Shown: in pieces, positions 45,130-56,158 of the stretch
How positions within the stretch are numbered: the first letter of the stretch is position 1
Layout of the letters: each line of letters starts with the position of its first letter
From: Anodontia alba
Taxonomy: Eukaryota; Mollusca; Bivalvia; Lucinida; Lucinidae
Direction: 5' to 3'
Assembly: GCA_964016985.1 (NCBI GenBank)
Contig: OZ024823.1
Coordinates: 61,834,514 to 61,898,513, forward strand
Length of the DNA: 64,000 bases
Program-made: the position numbers and the translations under genes
Notes under the pieces: generated by a model
The model's database searches: none
The model's input: the letters and a program-made list of their open reading frames with translations, nothing else
What the model was told of the DNA's origin: nothing

Positions 45130-45700
45130 CTGGATGAGTTTAAAGGGTGTGTTTTGGTAATTTTACCCGCTAAAATTGCGAAATTAAGGGCAATAACTCA
45201 TGCCATACACACTTTTTTATGTAAACTGGTGTACTAGTTGTGAGGATTTATCAAACGGATACTACCATGCAAATTTTATTGTAACCTGATCTCCAGTATG
45301 AAATTTATTAAATTAAAACATCAATTTTGACCATTTTTCACATACATGCTATAATTCGGGGGCAAAAACTCCTGCAAAACTAAATACACTATATGTCGGA
45401 AGCATCTATGGTGTGCATAGTAATAAATTTTGTCTTATCTTATTAATAGATTGTTCAGATATTGCATTATTACTAAGTTAAATAGAGTTTTTTCCCACAT
45501 AGAACAATAGTAAAATAATAATCAGGGGCAATAACCCACGATAGAAAAAAATAACATATTGTCTTAATATAATTGCATTTCAAGTGTCAATTCAATGTAT
45601 TTGTGCAAGTTTCAGATGAATAGGGTAATAGATACTCAAGTTATATGGTAAAATGTGATTTTGTCTTGCAAGAATTACCGTTACTGATACCAGTTGTAAC
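45130..45700 (+). repeat. P9: degenerate ~170-bp units
   Basis: GGGCAATAACTCATGCC (45,188), GGGGGCAAAAACTCCTGC (~45,357) and GGGGCAATAACCCACG (~45,526) mark three units. The phrase resembles P4. No ACGG tract retained. Confidence 0.6.
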
Positions 45701-45884
45701 CTAACAACCAAAAGTTTAGTCATCTAAAACAAAGTTATTGCACGTATATAAGAATTTTCCATTCAGATAATTGAATATATCATTTACATGTAAAATTAAA
45801 TGCATATCAAACAAAATTATTTCAGCTGAAAATTCATGCATAAAATTTTTCAACATATCACACGCCGTAATACGAAAGAGCATT

Positions 45885-46290
45885 AGGGCCACATATACTT
45901 TTATTTCTGTTGATAAATATCTCGAAATTTCGACTTACTATCTCGAAATTCCGACATAATAAGTCGAAATTTCGACTTAATAACTCGAAATTTCGACTTA
46001 ATAACTCGAAATTTCGACTTATTATCTTGAAATTTCGACTTATTATATCGAAATTTCGACATAAGATCTCGAAATTTCGACTTATTATGTCGAAATTTCC
46101 ACATAATAAGTCGAAATTTCGACTTAATAACTCGAAATTTCGACTTAATATCTTGAAATTTCGACTTAATAACTCGAAATTTCGACTTAATATCTTGAAA
46201 TTTCGACTTATTATCTTGAAATTTCGACATAAGATCTCTTGAATAGAATTCACACCTGGTAATCTCGTAAGGGGTAGCCGCTGGTTATAC
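45885..46290 (-). repeat. 21-bp palindromic array, inverted copy 1
   Basis: TCGAAATTTCGA (a perfect 12-bp palindrome) recurs every 21 bp about 15 times between 45,919 and 46,235, joined by CTTAATAAC-type spacers. Edges: GAGCATTAGGGCCACATATA at the left, CTCGTAAGGGGTAGCCGCTG at the right; both recur inverted at 47,545-47,906. The 21-bp period gives long open frames on both strands; not genes. Confidence 0.95.
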
Positions 46291-46644
46291 ACTGAAATTC
46301 TTTATGCGGGCTTCCGGCCATGACTTACGAGACATCCAAATGTCAACAAACGGATACATTCTCCTGATTCATTAATTTTTAGTTAATTTCATAGACATAT
46401 TTTGAATCAAAGCGCTGTAGGCGCTGATGGCCTGGGTATCGGAAGGCCCAGGGGCTTCAAAGCTCACCAGATTTCAAAACGTGAAACTGCATGTTCATGT
46501 TGTCCTACAAAGGTTTGTGTAGACAAGATACCCAGTTTAATTTGCATCCATATTGAAACAAGATTGAATATTTGCATGCAATGACAAATGACTAGAGATC
46601 CATTTGAAAGCCTGTAAAATATACAAAAAAAAAAAAAAAAAAAA
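46291..46644. other. Unassigned, with poly-A at 46,623-46,644
   Basis: No gene. The poly-A run abuts the foldback repeat that follows. Confidence 0.45.
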
Positions 46645-46766
46645 CTAGAAAAGTGTTCACAGTACACGGATGTCCCCGCTTTGGGGTCAGTAAGACTGTG
46701 CAAACCTTGCCAAATTAGCATACGTCAATGCGGGTGCATCTGTGTACTTTGGACACATTTCTAGTT
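46645..46766. mobile_element. Small foldback, ACTAGAAA ends
   Basis: ACTAGAAAAGTGTTCACAGT..TGTCCCCGC and GCGGGTGCATCTGTGTACTT..CACATTTCTAGT are inverted (~36 bp). It adjoins P5 directly and may be its 5' end. Confidence 0.7.
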
Positions 46767-47240
46767 AACAAAGAATCCAAAAATAATGAGAAATGTAAAG
46801 TCCTTTGCCTGCACGGTCAGTAACTCTTAAACATGAGACTAAGAAACTCAATTTTGTGTTCTCTAGTAAGTGATTTTCAACAAAGAATCCAAAAATAAGG
46901 AGAAATATAAGGCCCTTTGCCTGCAATGCCTGTATCCCTTAAACCATAAGACTAAGAAACTCAGTTTTGTGTTCCCTAGTAAGTGATTTTCAACAAAGAA
47001 TGCAAACATAAGGAGAAATATAAGGCCCTTTGCCTGCAAGGCCTATAACTCTTAAACCATAAGACTAAGAAACTCAATTTTGTGTTCCCTAGTAAGTGAT
47101 TTTCAACAAAGAATGCGAAAATAATGAAAAAAAAATAAGGCGTGCATCTAGAGTATAAGTAAGGGAGATAACTCCAGACGGCCAGATGGCCGGACAGACG
47201 GACGCTCAGGCACCTTAGCCTGCAAGGCCTGGAACTCTAA
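46767..47240 (+). mobile_element. P5: 113-bp units ending in ACGG-type tract
   Basis: AACAAAGAATCC/GC at 46,767, 46,879, 46,992 and 47,105; each unit has GACTAAGAAACTCAATTTTG. Ends GACGGCCAGATGGCCGGACA then GACGGACGCTCAGG. Confidence 0.82.
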
Positions 47241-47544
47241 AACCGTTTGTCTGAGAAACACAATTTTGTGATCTCTGAAAGAGATTTTGAATTTTAATGT
47301 AGCAGCGCCAGTTGCGCGTGGAGTTACGCAGTTGTAATTAACATGTACGGGGACTGACTAGTATAGTATAAACATATCTTATTGCCTTTTCTTCAAATAA
47401 TAGTACAAACAATGGGGTACCCGGAACAAATGCGAAGGAAATTTAATATCTTGTGTATTTCAAAGTAGACGTAGGTTGCAGTGCGTCTTATTTGATATGT
47501 TAAATAAGTATTCCATAGTCCAGATAGCTAGAAATATCTTCATT

Positions 47545-47906
47545 TTGCATAACCAGCGGCTACCCCTTACGAGATTACCAGGTGTGGAATTGCAAACGAA
47601 GAATCAACTTGAAATATTATGTCCAAATTTCGAGATAATAAGTCGAAATTTCAAGACATTAAGTCGAAATTTCGGGTTATTAACTCAAAATTTCGAGTTA
47701 ATAAGTCGAAATTTCGAGATCTTATGTCGAAATTTCGAGATAATAAGTCGAAATTTCAAGATATTAAGTCGAAATTTCGAGTTATTAAGTCGAAATTTCG
47801 CGTTATTAAGTCGAAATTTCGACTAATTATGTCGAAATTTCGAGATAGTAAGTCGAAATTTCGAGATAACTATCAACAGAAATAAAAGTGTATGTGGCCC
47901 TAATGC
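47545..47906 (+). repeat. 21-bp palindromic array, inverted copy 2
   Basis: Starts CAGCGGCTACCCCTTACGAG and ends GTGTATGTGGCCCTAATGCT, the complement of 45,885-46,290. About 12 units of TCGAAATTTCGA-type palindromes at 21 bp. Confidence 0.95.
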
Positions 47907-48117
47907 TCCGTCGTACCATAACATTCGAGCCAAAGTATACATACATAAAAAAATCCGTAAGGTTGTTGAACGCGTGATTACCATTGACCAATGAAATAAA
48001 ACCGCGCGTTTGTACGAAATACAGGTAACGGTTATTTATAGCCGTGCTATTATTGTCACTGTGACGTCAGTGACGTGCAGTGTAAAGAGGGTTAGCTGTA
48101 AAACCTGGACTGGGACA
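47907..48117. other. Unassigned; CRE-like site
   Basis: GTGACGTCAGTGACGTGCAG near 48,060 has a CRE-like core, but there is no adjacent gene. Confidence 0.35.
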
Positions 48118-48190
48118 TAGGCAAACAGTGCAGATCCAGATCAGACGCCACAGAACACGGCGTCCTATTAGGATCTGCACTGTATGCTAA
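48118..48190 (+). mobile_element. Family A palindrome
   Basis: GGCAAACAGTGCAGATCCAG..GCCACAGAACACGGC..AGGATCTGCACTGTATGC. Confidence 0.8.
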
Positions 48191-48469
48191 AATTACAGGA
48201 AGTTAAGAGCTAAATAAAACAGTCTTACGTCCCTGTTCAGGACCATTTTTCCAGTCTACACCCACCAATGCTGTCAGTGCTTTATTATGTCAGTGGACAG
48301 TGGAATATTTATGTTCCTATAGCAAGCACTCTTTTGGATCCACGCATGCATAGAATTGAATTTTCAATATCAGTTCAATGAATACTAGCCATAAATCTAT
48401 TCAAAAGTCATAAAACTTCATTCCCTCTGGAGTTTTGATCAGCATACCGTATTTTATTTCAGCAAATCG

Positions 48470-48770
48470 GTAGAACTCGATCAGACGCCGCAAATGGTAC
48501 TACCCGTTAATGTGTAGGGTGGCAAGCATTGTAGACCCTGATCAGACGCAGCAAATGGTACTATCTGCGACTGTGTTTGAAAATTGTAGGAAGTGGAGCG
48601 AGCACTGTAGACCCTAATCAGACGCCGCAAATGGTACTACCTGTTAATGTGTGTGAAAACTGCAGGAAGAGTACCAAACATTGTAGACCCTGATCAGACG
48701 ACGCAATATGCGGCGTCTGATCAGGGTCTACACTGTTTGCCCATCAGCCAGCAGAGTTTAGACACATGAC
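48470..48770 (+). repeat. Family A half-arm amplified in tandem, ending in a full stem
   Basis: GACGCCGCAAATGGTACTAC recurs at ~48,484, 48,546 (CAGC variant) and 48,620 with intervening TTGTAGACCCTGATCAGACG. The last unit completes the palindrome (GGCGTCTGATCAGGGTCTAC). Confidence 0.85.
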
Positions 48771-49050
48771 CAAGCAGTAAATGGACTTGTTCAAAATTAA
48801 TGATAAGTATGGAGAGGCTTTCTAAAATATGTAATAATGTTTAGGGTAAACACTGTTCAGTATTTTAGTCAGCAATTACACCCGCACAGCAAACTCGGAG
48901 GCATTTGTGTATCATTAGTTACTAGAATCAAATCGTCTCACCCAGGAATCAAGGAAAATAACCGAGCAATCTCTATAATTCACTGTCTGTTGAATATGTA
49001 AAAAATATACATGTTGTCGTCATCCTTTACTCATTTCCGATACCAAAGTA

Positions 49051-49238
49051 AAGTCAACTCTCATTATTTCAAACTCCAAAGGACCAGACTTTTTAGGCTG
49101 AGACAACAGCAGTTTGAGATAAAACGGAGTTAAAATGTAAAAAAAAAATATAGCAAACTAAACCAGTATTGTCCTTTATTTACTTTGAATTAAGCAGTAC
49201 TTTGAGTTAGCAGTGTTTGAAATATTGAGAGTCAGTTG
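49051..49238. mobile_element. Small TA-flanked MITE
   Basis: AAGTCAACTCTCATTATTTC and the complement of GAAATATTGAGAGTCAGTTG are inverted; TA at 49,049-49,050 and 49,239-49,240. GGAGTTAAAATG and TTTGAGATAAAACGGAG are internal. Tc1/mariner-type non-autonomous element by its ends. Confidence 0.75.
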
Positions 49239-49479
49239 TACATGGTTATAGCGAAAGCAGCTCAGGTGCCTACCTTTAATACTATACTAGCGATTGTATA
49301 TGAATTTACGCTAATTCATTTTCTAATGTCACATGCAAGCAGCTGTAAATAGAACAAACGTGCAACAAGGAACACGAATACAATCATCTATTGTATAACA
49401 ACATAAAATATGAATAATATCCGCCCGCAAATATTCCGATAAAGATCAAGTGTTACAATTAAGACCCCGAGGGACTCTA

Positions 49480-49790
49480 CAACATCACGGAGAAATGAAA
49501 TGTTTAACACGCCTACTGTATACCTGGAATACACACTTTTAGCCATAACTGTAGATATGTCATTCTTTTTTAAACAAAAATGTTGATATTTTCTTATTTC
49601 TTCGCAAAAAAACTTATGTTGTGAGTACTCATCAGAAGCTTGATCTCTCAAAAAGCGAAAACATCTTTTGATGTGCTGTAAAATCCGTGTAGGTCCTGTA
49701 CTAAATAATAATAATAATAATAAAAATAATAACTTCGCAAAAATTAAAATATTTCTTTTCAAAAACACACGATTTTGTCAGATTTCCTAT
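49480..49790. mobile_element. Family G-like relic with half a hairpin
   Basis: TTTCTTATTTCTTCGC and CTTATGTTGTGAGTACTC form the left half of the shared core. It breaks at ATCAGAAGCTTGATC. (AAT)n at 49,706-49,733. Confidence 0.6.
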
Positions 49791-50155
49791 GTAACATGGT
49801 AATAATTAAACGTTATGTAACGTTATGTAACAGTCAGACAAATATCAATATTCACCTGTGCACATGAGTTTAATTTTGGACTTGTACATAAGTAATTGTA
49901 CAAGAATATTACAAAAGGCACCTGTTCAACCACATGTTCGATGTAAATACGTAATGTAACTACTCCACAGCTTAACGGTCTTGAAGTTGTATAAATGGAC
50001 TTAACGAGATCGAGAGAGCATAAAATTCTAAAACTCGGGTTACGGTGAAGAAACAAACTCATGGAAGATATTTGCCAGTTTTCCGGCAAATGTTCAATAA
50101 AAAACGCCTACATTTATACTATACATAGAACCACTGTGATAAGTTATCCAACATA

Positions 50156-51492
50156 CAAGGGTCCTGCAAAAAGTTTTGTCACTGGGTTCGGATTACTTCA
50201 GTGCTACGTTTTATCAAACATATTTTTATTACAAACCTTCAAAGTATTCCACCTTCACTGAAACACATTTTTGTAACCTTTTTACCCAGTCGCGAAAAGC
50301 AGATAAATAGTCTTCTTTTGGTATCTGTTGGAGACACTGATAAATAGCGCTGCAAAGAGAACTTTTAGACGTATACTTATTTCCAGAAAACATTTTCTTA
50401 AGCCTTGGAAATAAAAAGAAGTCACAGGGGCTCAGGTCAGGTGAATAAGCTAGATGGTTTAAAACTTTCACCTTTTCAGAAGCCAAAAAAAGACTTAACC
50501 TCACACTTACGAGAGGAGGCGTTGTCATGTAAAAGGTGGACTCCTGACCATCCTTTGCTTGGTTATTTCTTATTGTAAATCTCTTTCCCTTTCTTCAGTA
50601 CAGAATTCTTGTAGAATCGGCCAGTGACTGTATGACCAGATGGACAAGGCACTTGAACGACTGGCCCACCTGAATTAAAGAAAATTGCGTACAACATCTT
50701 TTTCGAACTTATGGTTCTCTTGGCAATACATGGGCGTTTTTGATCTTTTCGCTTCCATTTCTTATTATCAGCCCTTCTTTGTGGCTCAAACATGTGCACT
50801 CAGGTTTCATCACCTGTTAGCAAGTTAGAAATAACCCGACTATTACAGCCTTTGTATGTTTTCAAAAGTTCCCGGGCACATTTAAGGCGTTGTGTCTTTT
50901 GCTCCTCAGTGAGCAAATGAGGTACCCGTCTAGCGGAAACCTTTCTCAGGTCCAAACGCTTTTTCAGAATTGTTTGCACACTGCCTTCTGATATGTCAGT
51001 ACAACTAGCTATATCTTTGACAGACAATCGCGCATCCTGTTCGACCACAATCTTTACAGCAGCGATGTTAGCCTTGGTAACAGAGGTTTTAAGCCTTCCA
51101 GGACGGGTATCATCTTCAACAGAAAATTTCCCAGCTTTAAAAGCTTTAACCCACCTAAAAGCTGTGCGCATTGAAATGGTCTGAGGTCCATATATACCAT
51201 ACATTTCATTAAATATCTGCTTTGAATCTATATTAAGCCTAATGCAGCATTTAATATAGGTACGAATTTCAGTCTTCTGATCAATGTTCCAATGTAACAA
51301 GTAAATTGGTCAGTGAAAATGACGGCATCTATTTCAATTTGAAATCTCGGTCAGTTGGAAAGCAATTTGCACGAAATAAACGGGTATCGTTAGCTATTCA
51401 ACATACCATTCAAGTGCAGTGAAGCATTTTAAAATAAACCTGGGAAAAAACTAAGGAAGCCTATTAGTGACAGAACTTTTTGCACGACCCCG
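50156..51492 (-). mobile_element. mariner transposon, full length, 1,337 bp
   Basis: Ends CAAGGGTCCTGCAAAAAGTT and, complemented, CGGGGTCGTGCAAAAAGTTC, flanked by TA at 50,154-50,155 and 51,493-51,494. Length and TA target are typical of mariner. It carries one minus-strand transposase frame that is broken. The ITRs differ at several positions, consistent with some age. Confidence 0.93.
50235..51300 (-). pseudogene. mariner-family transposase, disabled
   Basis: Minus strand from Met at 51,300. N-terminal helix-turn-helix region: FRWVKAFKAGKFSVEDDTRPGR near residues 49-70, a second HTH (VKDIASCTDISEGSVQTIL), then RRVPHLLTEEQKTQRL. Catalytic motifs: TGDET with the next codon TGA where mariners have Trp (~50,800); HDNA at ~50,520; YSPDLSPCDFFLFP at ~50,420, giving a D,D34D-type triad. 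Lesions: the TGA at ~50,800, a TAA at 50,563-50,565, and a frameshift at a T7 run near 50,480 between the second and third catalytic residues. No active protein is expected. Similar to SETMAR-type domains in databases by family membership. Confidence 0.92.
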
Positions 51493-51519
51493 TACTTGGT
51501 AGCCAAGCTAGCATTCCAC

Positions 51520-51735
51520 TTAGCCCATTTACGCAAAATAGATTCTTCTACTTAAACACTTTGGACTTGTCCAATATAAAGGGTGTCTAGTGACCATGTT
51601 TTATAGAAATTCCTGTATTTAATGCAAACAGAGTAGACACTGATCAGACGCCGCATTCTGTAGCGTATGATCTGGGTCTACACTGTTTGTAAATTCCATT
51701 TTATGGGAGGTTATAGACTTAAATGGTTTAAACCT
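51520..51735 (-). mobile_element. Family A MITE, reversed
   Basis: TTAGCCCATTTACGCA start; TTGGACTTGTCCAATA; CATGTTTTATAGAAATTCCT; stem CAGAGTAGACACTGATCAGA / GATCTGGGTCTACACTGTTT. Confidence 0.8.
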
Positions 51736-52139
51736 GTACTGGACCATTATCGGCCCGACAAAATTCCTGTCAGACCAATAATGGCCCTATGCAGATTTAA
51801 ACAGATTTAAACTAGAGGTTACCATCCTTACGATCTGAAACTGGCGAATTGCCTGGGGAAGCACTAACCATTTATGAGTATATAAATAATTAATGCAAAT
51901 GGTTGGAATGAGTAAAATAAAAACATTTGTATGTGTAATTCAAGAGATATAAATAAGACTCAGAGGAAAGTATCAGTCGAGAGAGAGGGGCGGATCAAAC
52001 GGGGTTTAAGCGGTTCAGTCGATGATAAATTTTGGATACTGTATTTACCCAAAATATTCGCGCACTAACTTCTTGTACTTCTCATATAATTTACAAGTCC
52101 ATCTTACTACCTGTGAATGTGTCTAAAATTGCTGGATGA
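51736..52139. other. Unassigned, short dyad
   Basis: GACCATTATCGGCC and GGCCCTAT-type words near 51,750-51,795 form a weak dyad similar in theme to the palindrome at 59,738. No gene. Confidence 0.35.
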
Positions 52140-52215
52140 CTGGCAAACAGTACAGACCCTGATCAGACGCCGCGTTCTGCGGCGTCTGAAATGGGTCTAC
52201 ACTGTTTCCTTATAG
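52140..52215 (+). mobile_element. Family A palindrome
   Basis: GGCAAACAGTACAGACCCTG..GACGCCGCGTTCTGCGGCGTC..GGGTCTACACTGTTT. Confidence 0.82.
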
Positions 52216-52404
52216 CTGTCTGTCAAAACACTTAGGGTAATTACGGTAGTTTGATCAAATCGAATCCCTCAGAAATTTTGAATCCCTTATTAAATAACCC
52301 TAGATCCGCCACTGACAGGCTCAAATGTGAATTAGCAAATTATAGACCAGTGTCTCTCATATGCAACTGTTGTAAACTTCTGGACCATGTAAATGACAGC
52401 AATA

Positions 52405-52638
52405 TTAACCCATTTATGCTTAGCGTCCTATAAAAGGGACAGTGACAAACAATGTAGACCTTGACCAGACGCCGCATAACGCGGCGTCTGATCAAGGTCT
52501 ACAATGTTTGCATTAACTACAGGAATTGCTATAAAACATAGCGATAATTAAAACTAACGAGACACCCTTCTGTTAGAAATGGACCGGTCCAAAGAGTTAC
52601 AGTAGAAGATTCAACCAGGCATAAATTGATTAAAAAAA
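52405..52638 (+). mobile_element. Family A MITE, full length, TTAA edges
   Basis: TTAACCCATTTATGCTTAGC start and GGCATAAATTGATTAA end. Stem ACAATGTAGACCTTGACCAG / CTGATCAAGGTCTACAATGT, where the change CCC to CCT on one arm is matched by GGG to AGG on the other. Confidence 0.87.
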
Positions 52639-52784
52639 CATTAGGCTTTGAGAGTATTCTTGCTGTCTGTCGGGATGGTTTTTGCAGTAATAAAGAGATC
52701 TAGAAAAACCCAGCTGGTCCGGTTTGACAAAGACATTATCAACAACCTGGATGGAGCTATAAATGTTGAACAAAACAGATCATT

Positions 52785-53170
52785 ATGGACATTGCGAAGG
52801 CCTAGGATATTGCGACGACCAAGATTTGATCATTAAGGACATTGCGAAGGCCAAGATGTGATCATAATGGACATTGCAAAGGCCAATATTTGATCATTAT
52901 GAATATTGCGAAGGCTTAGTTTTGATCATTATGGACTTTACGACGGCCAAGATTTGCGCATAAAGGACATTGCGACAGTCAAGACTTGACCATTATTGAC
53001 ATAGCGAAGGCCAAGATTTGATCATTATGGACATTGCGAAGGCTTAGTTTTGATCTTTATGGACATAGCAAGGGCAAACTTTGATCATTTTGGACCATTG
53101 CGAAGGCCAAGATTTAGTCATTATAGACATTGCGAAAACCTAGATTTGAGCGTTATGGACATAGCGAAGT
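52785..53170 (+). repeat. 32-bp tandem array
   Basis: GGACATTGCGAAGGCCAAGA + TTTGATCATTAT, about 12 units (for example 52,837 and 52,869). Ends in a half hairpin core. Confidence 0.93.
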
Positions 53171-53250
53171 CGAAGCGCTTCAGATGAGTACCCACAGCAA
53201 ATATTATGTGGAGAAATCAGAAAAAAAAATATTTATCTGGCTACTCCTCA
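53163..53250. mobile_element. Half of the shared hairpin core
   Basis: GAAGCGCTTCAGATGAGTAC then CCACAGCAAATATTATG and GAGAAATCAGAAAAAAAAAT match the right arm of the E/F/G core; the left arm is absent and the 32-bp array takes its place. Confidence 0.7.
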
Positions 53251-54069
53251 TATCCGCGGAAACCTTACTGCACTTTAACGTGAGCGATATGCTTTTCATT
53301 AGTTCTTTCATGATTGAACAAAGCAAACAATGTTGGTTTCTTCATCAACATTACCATAAACTTTTGTGTGAACGCTGAGTACCTCCATGGAGAGAGATCT
53401 TAACGTATAAAAGATAGCCAGTGGAAAAGAGAAAATAATCCTTTCCTGCACCCCCGCGCCCCACCCCACACCCCCTCTCTCTACTATTTTCATCTCAGCA
53501 TCATGATTTATTTAGAGTACACACTGAATCCGGTTTCAGATTCCAGCCTGAATACATAATTGTAAGTCAGCCTGTGTCTTTACTACCACTCAACATATCG
53601 GCACTGCTGGCGTCTTGTGAACTGTGAACTAGAATGCGCAAATGCAGTTTGGTCCATGACTTTTGTTGTTAAAATGATTTAAGTCCCTTTTTGACATGCT
53701 CGTGTAAGTACATAAGTCCCCGTATGAGAAAGTGTGGTTTCATAAAATATTTATACACATCGTCGGTGGTCATCGACAGGTATGTAAATTCCTCAACCAA
53801 AACAGCCTATTTGCTCACGCAAGGAAAGGCTTGACTGGTAATGTTTATATGCGAATCGGGAGCCTGCTCATTGTTACAGGCTGATCAGAGCATTCTACAG
53901 TTACTGATCAGTCAACGCAAAAGGAATGCCCTGATCGTACTATGTTTGGCTGCTGGCTGACGGTTTCGGACCATTCTCTTTTCTCCTACTCTGTAAGAGC
54001 CATTTTTCTTTCTACATGGCGCTTCATAGCAGTCTTCAACCTGTCTCTTGAGATGGGCCATGAAATAAT
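53251..54069. other. Unassigned
   Basis: CCCCGCGCCCCACCCCACAC is a C-rich patch at ~53,451. GGCTGATCAGAGCATTC at ~53,880 is D'-like. No gene. Confidence 0.4.
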
Positions 54070-54310
54070 AATTGGTCCGCGACAAGCGAAAATCTGAAAG
54101 AATGCGAAATGCGCACATTCAGGTAATCCGGCATACCTGCCCAGTCTCATTATGGGTTTTACTGTCCGTTCTTACATTCTACATTATTCATTGTTTCTGT
54201 AAGAGAAAAATAAAGGCCCTGATCAGACAGCGCAGATACAGAGGCTTAGCTCGGCCTTCCTCTCCACAGGTACCCAAAGGTACATTTTTGCTTGGTGCTT
54301 TATCAATGCC
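54070..54310 (+). mobile_element. Family D MITE, diverged
   Basis: TGGTCCGCGACAAGCGAAAA start, GGCCCTGATCAGACAGCGCA, end CAAAGGTACATTTTTGCTTG. Confidence 0.65.
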
Positions 54311-54599
54311 AAATAGTTCACGAAGGTATTTAATTTAGGTTCGCTGGGAGCAAAGACCAGACCGACCTGCACTCTCGCAAAATATTCCGAGACTAATATT
54401 CAGTACACCGCCTTTATCCTATATGTACGGACAGACATGCCTAAGAAAACAGAAAAGACCTAGATCAGACGCCATTTTTCACTGCTCTAATTTATTGCAC
54501 GGTTCATAAATACGCAGATCCGTTACACTACAGAATACCTTCATGGAGAGAAATCTTAACATACGTATAAACAGAGAAAATAATCCTTTCCTGCGCCCC

Positions 54600-55350
54600 C
54601 CTATCATATCCAGACTATATTCTAAGTAAATCAAGGGTATATAACTCTACCAATAATAATTGGATCAGAGTTCTGTGACCTTTACGCACATGAGCGTAAT
54701 TGGGTAAGGCAAATGTGTCGTGTATCTTGCGTCACCGAGGTGTCCAACTGATATTGGCTTACAGCTGGGCAAGGCCTGCTATCCTTGCAGCAGGTAAGGG
54801 TAGAGGAGGAATGTTTTTATTTCTTCTGTTTCTTCACTTTCATTCATTTTCCTCTTTCTCTCCTGTGCCTCTCTTTCATCTCCTCTATTATCTCTTCTAT
54901 CTCTTTTCTCCCTTTCTCCTGGGAGACGACACAAAATGACCCACAACGGTTGACGTGTCGTTAAGCCCCAACCCAATCACAAACCTTTATGCACATGCTC
55001 AGTCTACATATCCCTACTATCGTGTAGGTTTCAAACAATTAGCTTGAAAACTGTAGGAGTTGCGGAGACACGAACCCTACTATGCCGTGTACATAAAACA
55101 AGTAAATCAAGGTTATATAACTCAACCAATAATTATTCAATCAGAATTCTGTGACATTCATGCACATGCTCAGGCTATATCCTTACTATGGTGTGTTTCA
55201 AACTATTACATTGAAAACTGTTTGAGGAGTTGCGTAGACACAAACCATTACCATAAAGTTTGACGGACGCACATATGTCCGGACGAACACACAGTAGGTT
55301 AAACAATATATGCCCTCCCCCAATTCTTGGCAAAACAGTAGAAGTTGGGG
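54600..55350 (+). mobile_element. P6: tandem-unit element interrupted by a retroposon
   Basis: AAGTAAATCAAGGGTATATA at 54,624 and a second unit at 55,100, with TCAGAGTTCTGTGACC. Ends GACGGACGCACATATGTCCG and ATATATGCCCTCCCCC. Split by 54,693-54,982. Confidence 0.78.
54693..54982 (+). mobile_element. SINE-like retroposon, 15-bp target duplication
   Basis: Flanked by ACCTTTACGCACATG (54,678-54,692) and ACCTTTATGCACATG (54,983-54,997), one mismatch. GCGTAATTGGGTAAGGC near the left end could be a decayed box A; box B is not clear. Pyrimidine-rich body, end GGTTGACGTGTCGTTAAGCC. A partial copy is at 39,140-39,345. Confidence 0.75.
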
Positions 55351-55384
55351 AGACATCAGTCGTGCTATTTCATGTTTATAAAGC

Positions 55385-55965
55385 AAAATTTCTAAGTAAA
55401 TCCAGGATATGTAACTCTAAAAATAAAAATGATCCGAGTTCTGTGACTTTTATGTACATGCCCAGCTTAAAGTCTTACTTTGCAACAAGTTTCAAATCAT
55501 TATCTTGAAAACTGTAGAAATTGTGAAGACACATATCTGAAAATATCTGAGTAAATCCAGGGTATGTAACTCTTACAATAAAAATCTGATCAGAGTTCTG
55601 TGACCTTAATGTGACCCAGTCTATATTCTTACTTTGCTGCAAGTTTCAAATCACTATCTTGAAAACTGCGGAGTGACGAGCCCTACTACGCCATGTGTAT
55701 ATGACAAAATTTCTAAGTAAAACAAGGGTATGTAACTTTACCAACAATGATTTGATCAGAGTTCTGTGACCTTTATGCACATGGTCAGTCTATATCCTCA
55801 CTATGGTGCATTTCAAACCATTCTCTTGAAAACTGATGGAGGAGTTGCGGAGACACAAACAGTACTATAAAGTGTAGCGGACGGACGGACACACACACAC
55901 ACACACGAACGTACGACGGAGGGTAAAACTATATGCCCTTCTCCACTTCGTGGCGGGGGCATACA
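55385..55965 (+). mobile_element. P7: ~160-bp units ending in GGACGG tract
   Basis: CTAAGTAAATCCAGGATATG at 55,392, then starts near 55,551 and 55,711. Ends AGCGGACGGACGGACACACA, (CA)n, ACGTACGACGGAGGG and TATATGCCCTTCTCC. Same family as P6. Confidence 0.82.
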
Positions 55966-56158
55966 AACAACAAAAACAACAAAGATAAAAACTTCAGCAC
56001 CGACGCAGCTTATAGATCTGTTCAGCGTAATCTTAAATTCGGTATCCATGAATTCTTTAACGGGCGAAGAAGGTTCGAGATCTGATCAGACAGCACCAAT
56101 GCAAATGCTTCTTTCCCCGCGTATGACGTCAGAACCTTTTTTCTAACGTGGCGCACCA

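Noticed and set aside
45858..46292. Open frames of 110-144 codons on both strands with repeats such as SRNFEILCRNF
   Set aside because: Produced by a 21-bp tandem period (multiple of three); present on both strands equally.
48040..48090. CRE-like promoter site
   Set aside because: TGACGTCA occurs but no gene, TATA or transcript evidence is adjacent.
49388..49768. 126-codon minus-strand frame
   Set aside because: Includes a family G relic and (AAT)n; no recognisable protein.
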